Positions 47,871 to 57,140 are shown, numbered from the stretch's first letter. The stretch: 64,000 nucleotides of DNA from Streptomyces colonosanans (GCF_001866645.1 NZ_MLYP01000006.1:1-64000), one strand, 5' to 3'. The notes: generated from the sequence alone by a model not told the origin. Program-made: numbers and translations.

Positions 47871-49487
47871 TCACTCTCCCGGCCGTACGAACACCGTCCG
47901 GCCGCCCACCACGGTGCGCAGGCAGACGGGCAGGTCGGCGTCCGGGGTCAGATCGGGCAGTCCGGGGGTGCCCGAACGGGGGTCGGTGGACCAGCGGGCC
48001 ACCCGGTCGTCGGGAGCCTGGACCACCAGTGCGTCGGTACGCCACACGGCGTAGTCCGCGGGCGCGCCCGGCATCAGAACGCCCGCGTCGTCCCGTCCGA
48101 TCGCCCGCCAGCCGCCGCGCGTGTGCGCGGTGAACGCGGCCCGCACGGAGACCCGGTGCTCGGGGGTGCGGTGGAAGGCCGCGGCACGGACCGTGCCCCA
48201 CGGGTCGAGCGGCGTGACGGGGCTGTCGGAGCCGAAGGCGAGCGGGACACCGGTGCGCAGCAGGGCCGCGAACGGGTTCAGGGTGCGGGCCCGCTCTACG
48301 CCCAGGCGCTGGGCGTACATGCCGTCCTCGCCGCCCCACAGCGCGTCGAAGGCGGGCTGGACGGAGGCGGTCAGGCCCAGCTCGGCGAAGGCCGCGATGG
48401 TCTCGGGGGTGAGCATCTCGGCGTGCTCGACGCGGTGGCGGGCGGCGCGCACACGGGCGAGGCCGACCTTCTCGGCGGCGGCACGCACACCCTCGACGAC
48501 CGCGGTCACGGCGGCGTCTCCGATCGCATGGAAGCCCGCCTGGAGCCCGGCCTCGGTGCAGGCGACGACGTGGGCGGCGACGGCGGCGGCGTCGAGGTAG
48601 GCGGTGCCAGTGTGGGCCGCGTCGGCGTACGGCTCGTGCAGGCAGGCGGAGTGGGAGCCGATGGAACCGTCGACGAACAGGTCGCCGGCGGCCCCGATCG
48701 CGCCCAGCTCCCGCGCCTTGTCGACGTCCAGCTCGGCCCAGTAGCCGACGACCCGGGGGCCCGGCTCCTCGGCCGCCAGGCGCAGCAGTCCGGTGAAGTC
48801 GTCCTCGGAGGAGATCTCCGGACCCGCGCACTCGTGGACCGAACCGATACCGAGGGAGGCGGCGTGTACGAGGGCGGCGCGCTGGGCCTCGGTGCGCTGG
48901 GCGGGGGTGATCGCCGCGAACGCGGCGGCGCGCACGGCGTGGTGGGCGTCGCGGGTGAGCGGTTCCCCGTCCGCGAAGCCGGCCTTGCCCCGTACGCCCG
49001 GGGTCAGCTCCAGCAGGGCGGTGGTGACGACGGCTGAGTGGACGTCGATGCGGCTCAGATAGAGCGGACGGCCTCCGGTGGCCTCGTCGAGCTCGTCCCG
49101 CCGGGGCGCCCGGCGTTCGGGCCAGCGGGCCGCGTCCCAGCCGTGGCCCAGCAGCACCCGGTCGTCCGGGCGGGCCGCGGCGAAGTCACGGACCCGGCCG
49201 AGGGCGTCCGCCAGGGAGGGCGCGGCGGACAGGTCGAGGCCGGTGAGCGCGAGGCCGGTGGACGTGGTGTGCACATGCGCGTCGGTGAACGCCGGAGTGA
49301 CGAGCGCGCCGTCCAGATCGACGACCTCGTCCACGCCCTCCGCGAAGGAGTCGGCGGCGCCTTCGGAGCCGACCCAGGCGATCTGCCCGTGCTCGACGAC
49401 CATGGCGGTCGCGAAGGGATCAGCGGGGCTGTGGACTTCTCCTCGGCGCAGCAGGACGGTCCGCGGCGGGGTGGTGCGCTCATTCAT
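47871..49487 (-). CDS. metal-dependent amidohydrolase, YtcJ-like
   Basis: 538-aa member of the amidohydrolase superfamily, YtcJ branch. Metal-ligand motifs in order: DAHVHTTSTG, a possible lysine/His region in the barrel, GFHAIGDAA, RHRVEHAEM and FGSDSPV. No signal peptide. Enzymes of this branch hydrolyse N-formyl, N-acyl or similar amides, but substrates are rarely known. ATG at 49487. The Lrp-type regulator gene lies 46 bp upstream on the same strand, so the two may share a message. Confidence 0.87.
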   Translation of the reverse strand: MNERTTPPRTVLLRRGEVHSPADPFATAMVVEHGQIAWVGSEGAADSFAEGVDEVVDLDGALVTPAFTDAHVHTTSTGLALTGLDLSAAPSLADALGRVRDFAAARPDDRVLLGHGWDAARWPERRAPRRDELDEATGGRPLYLSRIDVHSAVVTTALLELTPGVRGKAGFADGEPLTRDAHHAVRAAAFAAITPAQRTEAQRAALVHAASLGIGSVHECAGPEISSEDDFTGLLRLAAEEPGPRVVGYWAELDVDKARELGAIGAAGDLFVDGSIGSHSACLHEPYADAAHTGTAYLDAAAVAAHVVACTEAGLQAGFHAIGDAAVTAVVEGVRAAAEKVGLARVRAARHRVEHAEMLTPETIAAFAELGLTASVQPAFDALWGGEDGMYAQRLGVERARTLNPFAALLRTGVPLAFGSDSPVTPLDPWGTVRAAAFHRTPEHRVSVRAAFTAHTRGGWRAIGRDDAGVLMPGAPADYAVWRTDALVVQAPDDRVARWSTDPRSGTPGLPDLTPDADLPVCLRTVVGGRTVFVRPGE

Positions 49488-49533
49488 GGGACCAGTCTCG
49501 CGCCTCGCGCGAGCCGTCCGGCACGCAGGTCCC

Positions 49534-49974
49534 TCAGATCTGGGGCGGCCGCGCCTCGTACGGCGTCGACAGCACCACCGTCGTGCGCGTCGACACCCCC
49601 GCGAGCGTCCGCAGGCGCGCCAGGAGTTCCTCCAGCCTGTGGGGTGTGGCCACGCGGACCTTGAGGATGTAGTTCTCGTCTCCCGCGACGCTGTGGCACG
49701 CCTCGATCTCCGGGACGCCCGCGAGTCGCTCGGCGATGTCGTCGGGGGCGCTGGGGTCGAACGGCTTCACCGAGATGAAGGCGGTCATCGGCAGCCCGAC
49801 CGCCTCCGGGTCGACGACCGCGGCATACCCGCGGATCACGCCGCGCTGCTCCAGTCGGCGCACCCGCTGGTGCACGGCCGAGGTGGACAGGCCCGTGGCC
49901 TTGCCCAGGTCGGTGTAGCTCATCCGCCCGTCCTTGACGAGCAGCTGCACGATCTGTCGGTCCAGCTCCTCCAT
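49534..49974 (-). CDS. Lrp/AsnC-family transcriptional regulator
   Basis: 146-aa leucine-responsive-type regulator: N-terminal helix-turn-helix (MSYTDLGKATGLSTSAVHQRVRRLEQRG, about 17-44) and C-terminal RAM ligand-binding domain. ATG 49974 has no good ribosome binding site; TAGGTT ends 8 nt upstream, so a leaderless message is possible. It precedes the amidohydrolase gene, a plausible target. The effector is probably an amino acid. Confidence 0.9.
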   Translation of the reverse strand: MEELDRQIVQLLVKDGRMSYTDLGKATGLSTSAVHQRVRRLEQRGVIRGYAAVVDPEAVGLPMTAFISVKPFDPSAPDDIAERLAGVPEIEACHSVAGDENYILKVRVATPHRLEELLARLRTLAGVSTRTTVVLSTPYEARPPQI

Positions 49975-50243
49975 GGCGCTAGAACCTACAGTGCACCTGT
50001 TCCCCACGGATACCGAGCGGCGCAGGTCATGCCCGGTTTGTGATGTGGCCGCGAGCGGGCCTGCCGGCCGCCCGTGGGACAGAACCACCGCGCTGGGGCA
50101 CCTGCGGACGGCATGTGACGAACGCCACAGTGTACGGACAGGCTTCGTGATGGTCTCGTGATTACCGCCAAGACGGGGCGGGAAGTGCTTGCTGTGGTCG
50201 AGGCCGCAGTGCCTTGTCGGCCCAGCCCGAGGGGGAGAATCCC

Positions 50244-50669
50244 ATGCAGAGTCTGAAGCGCCCTGTTCGTGGTGCGTCCAAGCGGCACAAGCCCGCCGTC
50301 GAACCCGAGCCGGAGGGTGTCGAAGCCGACGACGAGTTCGACGCCTACGACACCTTCGAGATGTACCGGGTGGTCTGCCCGGACTGCGCGCAGCCCATCG
50401 CGCTTCTGGCGGACGAGGAGGTCCTGCCCGAGCATGCGCTGTGCACCTCGCCCTGGAACCCGTTCGGTCTCACGGTCTGCGCCGGTACCGGCCGCGCGGC
50501 GGCCGACGCCCGGGCCGCGGACGAGTCGGTGACGCCCCAGGAACAGGACACGGCCCTGCTGTTGACGCTCCCTCAGGGGCTCCACTGGCGGATGCAGCCG
50601 TTCTCGCACGTCGGCGGCCCGGGCTCGCAGCCGATTCGGATGCCGGTGATGCGGGGCCAGGCCGCCTGA
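50244..50669 (+). CDS. conserved hypothetical protein with CxxC motif
   Basis: 141-aa acidic protein I cannot assign. It has one CxxC pair (VVCPDCAQPIAL) and two further cysteines (ALCTSP, TVCAGTG) that could complete a zinc site. The N terminus is basic and the rest acidic. ATG 50244 follows GGGGGAG; an earlier ATG-like start at 50214 lacks this. It is divergent from the Lrp gene. Likely soluble and Streptomyces-specific. Confidence 0.72.
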   Translation: MQSLKRPVRGASKRHKPAVEPEPEGVEADDEFDAYDTFEMYRVVCPDCAQPIALLADEEVLPEHALCTSPWNPFGLTVCAGTGRAAADARAADESVTPQEQDTALLLTLPQGLHWRMQPFSHVGGPGSQPIRMPVMRGQAA

Positions 50670-50866
50670 CGCCCGCCACGCAGCCTTCCCGTAACCGCCC
50701 TGCACCATGGCACGCCGGCGGCACGGCACGCCTGCCCGGGGCCGGTGCCGTGCGACAAGACGCCGCGCCCGGCGAAGGCGCGTCATGTCCTCGTACGAGC
50801 CCCGGGGAACTCACGCCCGATTAGCAGGGGCGGTGACCTGCGCACACGCCCCGCCGTTCCCCATGT

Positions 50867-51118
50867 ATGACCGCCACAGACACGGGGCACCGGCGACGGG
50901 TGCTCGTCCCGGCAGTTTCACTTCCGCTGCCGCACCACCAGGACCCGCCCATCTACCGCGCACTCATGCGGACCTGGGCCGATCGCGGGCGTACGCTGCC
51001 GGGGCGCCACGACCCGGAGTGGGTGCGGCTCGCGGCGCCCCTGGCCGGCCCGGGCCGGCTCACGACGGGCCAGGACCCGTTCAGCGGGACTCGGGACCGG
51101 CGAGGTGACGGGCGATGA
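50867..51118 (+). CDS. small conserved actinobacterial protein
   Basis: 83-aa basic protein with the core IYRALMRTWADRGRTLPG followed by RHDPEWVRL, a pattern I have seen in many small Streptomyces proteins of unknown function. The 3' end overlaps the convergent acyl-CoA dehydrogenase gene by 38 bp, which lowers confidence in the full length. No clear ribosome binding site precedes the ATG. Confidence 0.5.
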   Translation: MTATDTGHRRRVLVPAVSLPLPHHQDPPIYRALMRTWADRGRTLPGRHDPEWVRLAAPLAGPGRLTTGQDPFSGTRDRRGDGR

Positions 51119-52256
51119 CCATCCGCTGGATCTGATTCGTACCCTCGACGATCTGCAACGCCTTGGCCTCGCGCATATAGCGCTCGACCGGGAAGTCCGC
51201 GGTGTAGCCGTACCCGCCGAAGACCTGGACCGCGTCGGTGGTGACCTTCATCGCCGCGTCGGTGCAGTGCAGCTTGGCCATGGCCGCCTGCTTGGCGAAC
51301 GGCAGGCCGGCGTCGCGCAGCCGTGCCGCCGCCAGGTACAGCGCCCGGCCGGCCTCGATCTGGGTCGCCATGTCGGCGAGCAGAAAGCGCAATCCCTCGA
51401 AGTCGGAGATCGGCCGTCCGAACTGTCGCCGCCCGCCGGCGTAGGCGACCGCCTCGTCGAGCGCCGCCTGGGCCACGCCTATGGCGCACGCCGCGATGCC
51501 CAGCCGCCCGGAGTCGAGCGCGGACAGGGCGATCGTGAAGCCCTGGCCTTCCTCGCCGAGGCGGCGGTCGTCACCGACGCGTACGCCGTCGAAGTGGACC
51601 TGCGCCGTGGGCGAGCCCTTCATGCCCATCTTCTTCTCCGGCGCCGCGGCGCTGAGCCCCTCGGTGTCGCCGGGCACCAGGAACGCGGTGATCCCGCGCG
51701 GGCCCTCCTCGCCGGTGCGCGCCATCACGGTGTAGAAGTCCGCGATCCCGCCGTGTGTGATCCACGACTTGGTGCCGGTGATCACCCAGCTCCCGCCGTC
51801 GTCGCGGACGGCCTTCGTCCGCAGGGACGCCGCGTCCGACCCGGACGACGCCTCCGACAGGCAGTACGCGCCCAGCAGGCCGCCGCCGAGCATCGCGGGC
51901 AGGTGCTCGGCCTGCTGCTCCTTCGTGCCGTAGTGCGCCAGGCCGTGACAGGCCAGGGTGTGGACGCTGACGCCGAGGCCGACCGTGAGGCGGGCGGCGG
52001 CCAGCTCTTCGAGAACCTGGAGGTAGACCTCGTAGGGCTGGTCTCCGCCGCCGTACTCGGAGTCGTACGGCAGGCCGAGCAGCCCGGATTCGGAGAGCAG
52101 TCGGAAAACCTCGCGCGGGAAGCGCCCGGTGTCCTCCTCCTCGGCAGCCTTCGGGGCGATCTCGTGCTGCGCGATGTCGCGGACAAGCGAGATCAGGTCC
52201 CGGGCCTCGTCCGTGGGCAGTTGACGCTCCACCGGCTGCGGGGCGCGGTCGGGCAT
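51081..52256 (-). CDS. acyl-CoA dehydrogenase
   Basis: FAD-dependent alpha,beta-dehydrogenation of an acyl-CoA, in fatty or branched-chain acid breakdown. The 391-aa protein has the normal three-part fold: helical N-terminal domain, central domain with CLSEASSGSDAASLRTKA and WITHGG flavin contacts, and C-terminal domain with RRQFGRPISDFE, QVFGGYGYTADFPVER and the catalytic E371 in VEGTNQIQ. GGGAGGAG precedes the ATG. No electron-transfer flavoprotein or enoyl-CoA hydratase gene is adjacent, so chain-length preference is unknown. Confidence 0.93.
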   Translation of the reverse strand: MPDRAPQPVERQLPTDEARDLISLVRDIAQHEIAPKAAEEEDTGRFPREVFRLLSESGLLGLPYDSEYGGGDQPYEVYLQVLEELAAARLTVGLGVSVHTLACHGLAHYGTKEQQAEHLPAMLGGGLLGAYCLSEASSGSDAASLRTKAVRDDGGSWVITGTKSWITHGGIADFYTVMARTGEEGPRGITAFLVPGDTEGLSAAAPEKKMGMKGSPTAQVHFDGVRVGDDRRLGEEGQGFTIALSALDSGRLGIAACAIGVAQAALDEAVAYAGGRRQFGRPISDFEGLRFLLADMATQIEAGRALYLAAARLRDAGLPFAKQAAMAKLHCTDAAMKVTTDAVQVFGGYGYTADFPVERYMREAKALQIVEGTNQIQRMVIARHLAGPESR

Positions 52257-52498
52257 GGCGACGCTCTCCTCCCTCTCGGGGACATCGGCGGACGTGCGCC
52301 TGGAGTGGGGCGACTCCGCCGGGTCTCACTGGGCCCAGCCGATGCTCGCGGCTCCGGGTCTCGGAAGCCGCTGACCAGCGACTGTGGCGTTTGGAGTATG
52401 CCCGATCAAAGGCAGCGAGTCACCAGTTAACGACCGCTTACTTCAAGGAAAATCCTGGCCGGTCCGATGACCCGAGCCCCCGGTTTCGCATCGCATGC

Positions 52499-52536
52499 GC
52501 GTACGGCGGCCCCGGGAGACCGGGGCCGCCGTACGC
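52499..52536. terminator. terminator after the C39-like peptidase gene
   Basis: Perfect 17-bp stem (52499-52515 with 52520-52536) and 4-nt loop GAGA, starting 16 bp past the stop codon on the minus strand. Confidence 0.88.
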
Positions 52537-52551
52537 ACCAGGGCCAAGGCG

Positions 52552-53910
52552 TCAGCGGATGCCCACCGCCGCCAGTGCCTGGCGCTGCCGCCCGGTGAGC
52601 TGGGCCGGGAAGTACAGGTAACAGACGCCACCGGTGCCGGAGACGACCTTGCCGGAGGCGTTGTACCGCTTGGTACGCAGCCAGATGTTCTCCCACTCGC
52701 GCCGCTTGTAGACCCGGCGCACCGCCGCGTCACTGGGCGAGGCCGGGTCATTGGCGACCACGTCGCCGTCGGCGGTGAAGCCGATCACGGTCATCAGATG
52801 GCCCGAGGTGCCGTACCCGGCCCCCGTCAGCTCCTCCTTCAGGAAGGACTGGGACGTTATGGCCGGGATGCCCGCCGCGATCAGCGTCTCCAGGTCGGTG
52901 AGCGAGGACAGCCGGGTGACCACGCCCTGCAGGTCCTTGAAGGTCGCCGCGTAGGCCGCGTTGAAGGGCCAGTTGCCGCAGCCCTGGTACTGGTAGTCGT
53001 AGGTGGAGCGGGCCGCGTGGCAGACCTGCGGATCGGCGTACGAGGGGTCGACCCAGGACACCTGCTCGGGGGTGAGCTTCCCGCCCCAGTACTCGATGAT
53101 CATCTGCGAGGAGGTGGGGCTGCACCAGGCCTCGCCGCCATTGTCGTACTCCGGGTACTGGCCCTTGTGGATCTCCTGCGAGAAGCGCGGGACGGTCAGC
53201 TCCCGGGCGAAGCCGGGGGTGGAGGCCGGGACGGTGAAGCGGCCGGGGATGTCGGAGCCGATGGCACCGAGCCGCCACACGGTCGGGGTGATCTTGGTGC
53301 CGGGTGTGCGGTAGAGGGTCAGTCGCAGGCGATAGGAGATCAGACGCAGGCCCGAGGCGGCGTCGGCGATGGAGAAGGTGTCGGTCCAGATGTCGCTCTT
53401 GCCGTCGGTCTGGTTGTCGACCGAGGTCCGCCTGATGTCCTGGTCACCGGCCGCCCAGCGGCCCATCACGTACCAGGGCGTGTCCGTTCCGTCGGAGTAG
53501 GTGCCCTTCAGTTCGACCTGGAGCCAGCTGCCCGCCGGGGTGTGCGCGTTCCAGGAGGCGATGGCCTCGGTGGACGGGACGGCGAGCAGGTGCACCGGGG
53601 AGGTCCAGGTGGCGTACTCCCAGGTGGCGGTCTTTCCGGTGTGCGGGTCGGTGTAGTCGACACGGCCGGCGGGCGTGGCGATCACCACGCCGGGGCGAGC
53701 GCCGGGCACGGCGCGGACGCCCTGCGCGGTGCCCGAGCGCCAGTCGGGGTACGAGGTCCAGGCGCGGTTGTCCACGAGGCTCGGGGCTGCTTTCACCGGC
53801 CGGTCGGCCGGGGTGGCCGCGGACGCCCGGCCCGCGGCGCCGGCCACGGTGGCGGCGGCGACCGCGGCGGCGAGGATGGTTCTGCGGGACGGCTCTGAAG
53901 CTCTGGTCAT
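52552..53910 (-). CDS. Tat-exported peptidase, C39-like family
   Basis: 452-aa secreted protein. The N terminus SRRTILAAAVAAATVAG is a twin-arginine signal. An N-terminal beta-rich region (about 60-230) precedes a C39-like papain-fold domain with GEAWCSPTSS (nucleophile C263) and SGHLMTVIGF (H371) plus ANDPASP for the third residue. It probably cleaves a wall or extracellular peptide; it is not joined to an ABC transporter as bacteriocin-processing C39 peptidases are. Met at 53910, after GGGGGT, starts the signal peptide. Terminator downstream. Confidence 0.87.
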   Translation of the reverse strand: MTRASEPSRRTILAAAVAAATVAGAAGRASAATPADRPVKAAPSLVDNRAWTSYPDWRSGTAQGVRAVPGARPGVVIATPAGRVDYTDPHTGKTATWEYATWTSPVHLLAVPSTEAIASWNAHTPAGSWLQVELKGTYSDGTDTPWYVMGRWAAGDQDIRRTSVDNQTDGKSDIWTDTFSIADAASGLRLISYRLRLTLYRTPGTKITPTVWRLGAIGSDIPGRFTVPASTPGFARELTVPRFSQEIHKGQYPEYDNGGEAWCSPTSSQMIIEYWGGKLTPEQVSWVDPSYADPQVCHAARSTYDYQYQGCGNWPFNAAYAATFKDLQGVVTRLSSLTDLETLIAAGIPAITSQSFLKEELTGAGYGTSGHLMTVIGFTADGDVVANDPASPSDAAVRRVYKRREWENIWLRTKRYNASGKVVSGTGGVCYLYFPAQLTGRQRQALAAVGIR

Positions 53911-54088
53911 CGGTGGGAGACCCCCAGGTATCCGGAAGCGGCGGCTCAGACGCACGGTGTGCGCCAACTATGGCTGCCGCACCGGGACTTCTGCCAGCAC
54001 TTCGACGCTCGGCGCGTCCACCAACATTGGTCCCGACCACTGGCATGACCTCAGGCCCCGCCGAACGGCGGACGCGACCGCCGTTCCG

Positions 54089-54844
54089 GTGAGCCGGGGC
54101 AAGGCCGCAGCAGCGGCCTCGGCCTTGTCGAGATCGGCACGGCGCGGGCGGGCGGCCGGGAATCGTTCCCGCATAGAGTTCTCCCGAAATACACCCACGC
54201 CCTCTCACTTCCAGGACATCGCCATTCACGCCCTCGCGTCCCGTCTTCGGCAACTGCCCCCATCCTGTGGCCCGGTCCGCCTCATCGGCGTCGACGGGCA
54301 CGCGGGCTCCGGGAAGTCCACGTTCGCCGGGCAATTGGCCGCGGCGCTCGGTGGTGTGCCCGTGCTGCACCTCGACGACATCGCCACCCACGAGGAGCTG
54401 TTCGCCTGGACGGATCGACTGCTGCGCGAGGTGATCGAACCGCTCGGCCGCGACGAGACCGCACGCTACCGCCCCTACGACTGGCTCGCGCGGCGCTTCG
54501 GCCCCACCCGCACGCTCCCGCCCGCCCCCGTGATCCTGATCGAGGGGGTCGGCGCGGGCCGTCGGGCCCTGCGTCCGTATCTGGCGTGGCTGCTGTGGAT
54601 GGAACTGCCGCACGAAGAGGCCTGGACGCGCGGACGGGCCCGCGACGGTGAGGAACAAAGCGCGTTCTGGGCCGGATGGGTCGAGGCGGAACTCCGGCAC
54701 TTCACCGAGGACCCGTCCCGGCCGTTCGCCGACCTTCTGGTGCGGCAGGAGTACGAGGGGTACGAGGTACTGTCTGGGCCGAACGGGACTCCTGAACCGG
54801 ACCAAGAGATCACGCACAGTAACGGGCCGTCGGCAGTGTGCTGA
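54089..54844 (+). CDS. P-loop kinase, uridine kinase-like
   Basis: Small nucleoside/metabolite kinase-type protein. The clear domain begins at about nt 54260 with GVDGHAGSGKSTFAGQL (Walker A), then LHLDDIATHEEL with a substrate-side Asp pair, RYRPYDW, and ILIEGVGAGRRAL. The start is uncertain: GTG 54089 and TTG 54125 are the nearest usual start codons and neither has a ribosome binding site, while the family core begins some 50 codons later. A non-standard or leaderless start between 54175 and 54230 is possible. Divergent from the peptidase gene. Confidence 0.72.
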   Translation: MSRGKAAAAASALSRSARRGRAAGNRSRIEFSRNTPTPSHFQDIAIHALASRLRQLPPSCGPVRLIGVDGHAGSGKSTFAGQLAAALGGVPVLHLDDIATHEELFAWTDRLLREVIEPLGRDETARYRPYDWLARRFGPTRTLPPAPVILIEGVGAGRRALRPYLAWLLWMELPHEEAWTRGRARDGEEQSAFWAGWVEAELRHFTEDPSRPFADLLVRQEYEGYEVLSGPNGTPEPDQEITHSNGPSAVC

Positions 54845-54893
54845 GCTTGTGAAGACCCTTGCGAGAGAACTTCTTTGAGTGCTCCAACTCGGC

Positions 54894-54923
54894 TTGACCC
54901 GGGAGCCGTACAGGACTTACGTT
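54894..54923 (+). promoter_or_regulatory. vegetative-type promoter of candidate small RNA
   Basis: TTGACC (54894-54899), 18-bp spacer, TACGTT (54918-54923). The predicted start at about 54930 coincides with the first base of a hairpin. Confidence 0.6.
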
Positions 54924-54929
54924 CTCAAT

Positions 54930-55000
54930 GGGCGGTTTTAGAAGCCGCCCGCAGACACGAAGCCCCCGGTTGTTCCCCCGTGATCGGGGGCTTCGTTCTG
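54930..55000 (+). ncRNA. candidate small RNA of about 70 nt (or leader attenuator)
   Basis: Starting 7 nt after the -10 box, hairpin 1 (54930-54950) pairs GGGCGG with CCGCCC around a short A/U-rich loop. Hairpin 2 (54958-54995) pairs CGAAGCCCCCG with CGGGGGCTTCG, 11 perfect bp around a 16-nt loop that contains CCCCC, then TTCTG. A strong promoter followed at once by two hairpins and a terminator, with no frame of any length, is the layout of a small RNA. It could also attenuate the downstream TPR-AAA gene. The C-rich loop recalls the actinobacterial 6C RNA, but I cannot confirm that. Confidence 0.45.
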
Positions 55001-55274
55001 CCCCGGACACCTTCCGCAGGCGTCGGCAGGCCCGATTCGCTCACCCTCGGTCACTGCGTGATATGCACCCCGTCCACGCCAGCTCACCGAACAGCCTGTG
55101 CCGCCCCCTACGGCGTGCCGCTCTCCCGCAGGTACGATGCCTCTCGGTGCGGCCTTCGGACGACTGCTCTGCGCACCGTAGCAACTCCGTTCCACGGCAC
55201 AGCGGTTCAAGCGAAGCGACCAGCGGGTGAGGCCCGGCGGTGAACCAACGGGGGCACGGTTTGTGGGGGACGTG

Positions 55275-57140
55275 ATGGACTTCGGCACGCAGGGCCCTGA
55301 GGCCCCGGCCGACCTCGCTTGGCTGCGAGGGGTCGACGCCTACACGATGGGCGCCTATCCGCAGGCGGAGGAGGAGTTCCGTGCGGCGGTCCGGATGGAT
55401 CCGGGGATGGCCGACGGCTGGCTCGGACTGCACGCGCTGCGCGTCGACACGACGACCGCGCTGCTGCGGATGTTCCGCCACCGGGACCGCTTCGGGGAAC
55501 AACGGGCCCGCCACCGGCGCGCCCTCAACTCCTGGTACTGGCTGGGCTGGTGGGTGCAGCCGGTACTGGAGGGCCCGCGCGATCTGCTGCTCGCGCACGC
55601 CTCGCACTGGCTGGACGGCCGCCACGTCCCCGAGCTGGACCGGGCGCTCGCCGGGCTGCCGCCTGTGGACGCCGACCCCCAGGTCCGTTTTCTGCACGCC
55701 TGCCGGGCCTACCTGGTCAAGGACTGGGAGCAGTTGGTCCGGCACACCGATCCGCTGATCGACGATCCCCTGCTGGGCATCGAGGTCGGGCTGTTCGGAG
55801 GGATGGCCCGGGTGCGCCTGGAGATGTACGGGCAGGCCGAGCCGCTGCTCTCCACCGCGCTGATGCGCTGCCGCAGCGAGCAGCCGCAACGCAAGGAGCT
55901 GCGGTACTGGCTGGCCCGTGCCCTCGAGGGCACGGGCCGCTCGGCCGCCGCCCTGCCCCTCTACCGCGCGGTGCACCGCGTCGACCCGGCGTTCATGGAC
56001 ACCTCCGCACGACTCGCGGCGATAGCCGAGGGCGACGGGTACGACGAGTCGGCCGACCTGACGGCGATGGCGTTCGCCGGCGGCGGGGACGTGCTGGACG
56101 GGCCCGACGGTCTTGACCCGCTCTTCGGCATCGAGGGGCGGGAGGTGAAGCTCTCCGAGCCCGAGCCCGAGCCACCGCCGCCGGGCGCGCTGCCGGCGCA
56201 GAGCGACGCCGTGCGCGAGAAGGCCTCACCGCTGCTGAAGCCGCTGCCGGCCGGGCCGACCGATCCGGCCCTGCTGGAGGAGGCGCTGGCCGAGCTGGAG
56301 CGCATGGTCGGCCTGGAGCCGGTGAAACGCCAAGTCAGGGCTTTGTCGGCACAGTTGAACATGGCGCGGCTACGGGCGGACCAGGGATTGCCCGTGCAGC
56401 CGCCCAAGCGCCACTTCGTCTTCTCCGGGCCCTCGGGCACCGGCAAGACCACGGTGGCGCGCATTCTGGGCCGGGTCTTCTACGCACTCGGCCTGCTCGG
56501 TGGCGACCACCTCGTGGAGGCCCAGCGGGCCGACCTGGTCGGCGAGTACCTGGGCCAGACCGCGGTGAAGGCGAACGAGCTGATCGACTCAGCGATCGGC
56601 GGTGTGCTGTTCGTGGACGAGGCCTACTCGCTGTCCAACTCCGGCTACGGCAAGGGCGACGCGTACGGCGACGAGGCACTGCAGGTGCTGCTGAAGCGGG
56701 CGGAGGACAACCGCGACCATCTGGTGGTGATCCTCGCGGGCTACCCCGAAGGGATGGACCGGCTGCTGGCCGCCAACCCCGGGCTGTCCTCACGTTTCAC
56801 CACCCGGGTCGACTTCCCCTCGTACCGTCCTTTGGAACTGACCGCGATCGGCGAGGTGCTGGCCGCGGAGAACGGAGACGTCTGGGACGAGGAAACCCTG
56901 GAGGAACTCCGCTCGATCGCCGGGCATGTGGTGGACCAGGGCTGGATCGACGAGTTGGGCAACGGCCGGTTCCTGCGGACGCTGTACGAGAAGAGCTGCG
57001 CGTACCGGGATCTCCGGCTCACCGCATATCCCCGAACCCCGTCCCGGGACGATCTGTCGACTCTGAGGCTGCCGGATCTGATGCAGGCGTACGGGGAGGT
57101 GCTGTCGGGGCGGGGGCCGCAGGATCCCTCGGGATGGTGA
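55275..57140 (+). CDS. TPR and AAA+ ATPase, EccA/CbbX/SpoVK-like
   Basis: 621-aa protein with N-terminal tetratricopeptide-type helices (about 1-280), a Pro/Glu-rich linker, and a CbbX/SpoVK-type AAA+ domain: Walker A GPSGTGKT (385-392), Walker B LFVDEAYSL (D448, E449), and a sensor/arginine-finger region LSSRFTTRVDFPSY. The layout is that of EccA of type VII secretion, yet no secretion genes are near. CbbX-type ATPases remodel protein complexes. ATG 55275 follows GGGGGA. A terminator of 19 bp follows the stop. Confidence 0.88.
   Translation: MDFGTQGPEAPADLAWLRGVDAYTMGAYPQAEEEFRAAVRMDPGMADGWLGLHALRVDTTTALLRMFRHRDRFGEQRARHRRALNSWYWLGWWVQPVLEGPRDLLLAHASHWLDGRHVPELDRALAGLPPVDADPQVRFLHACRAYLVKDWEQLVRHTDPLIDDPLLGIEVGLFGGMARVRLEMYGQAEPLLSTALMRCRSEQPQRKELRYWLARALEGTGRSAAALPLYRAVHRVDPAFMDTSARLAAIAEGDGYDESADLTAMAFAGGGDVLDGPDGLDPLFGIEGREVKLSEPEPEPPPPGALPAQSDAVREKASPLLKPLPAGPTDPALLEEALAELERMVGLEPVKRQVRALSAQLNMARLRADQGLPVQPPKRHFVFSGPSGTGKTTVARILGRVFYALGLLGGDHLVEAQRADLVGEYLGQTAVKANELIDSAIGGVLFVDEAYSLSNSGYGKGDAYGDEALQVLLKRAEDNRDHLVVILAGYPEGMDRLLAANPGLSSRFTTRVDFPSYRPLELTAIGEVLAAENGDVWDEETLEELRSIAGHVVDQGWIDELGNGRFLRTLYEKSCAYRDLRLTAYPRTPSRDDLSTLRLPDLMQAYGEVLSGRGPQDPSGW

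Larger units (their letters stand above)
54845..55274. other. intergenic region with a candidate small RNA
   Basis: 430 bp upstream of the TPR-AAA gene with no supported protein gene. It contains a good promoter, two hairpins and a terminator described separately; the stretch 55000-55260 shows nothing further beyond a ribosome binding site GGGGGA ahead of 55275. Confidence 0.5.

Noticed and set aside
54930..55000. Assignment of the candidate small RNA to the 6C RNA family
   Set aside because: Only one loop has a clear run of C and it is five long; the family has two C-rich loops.
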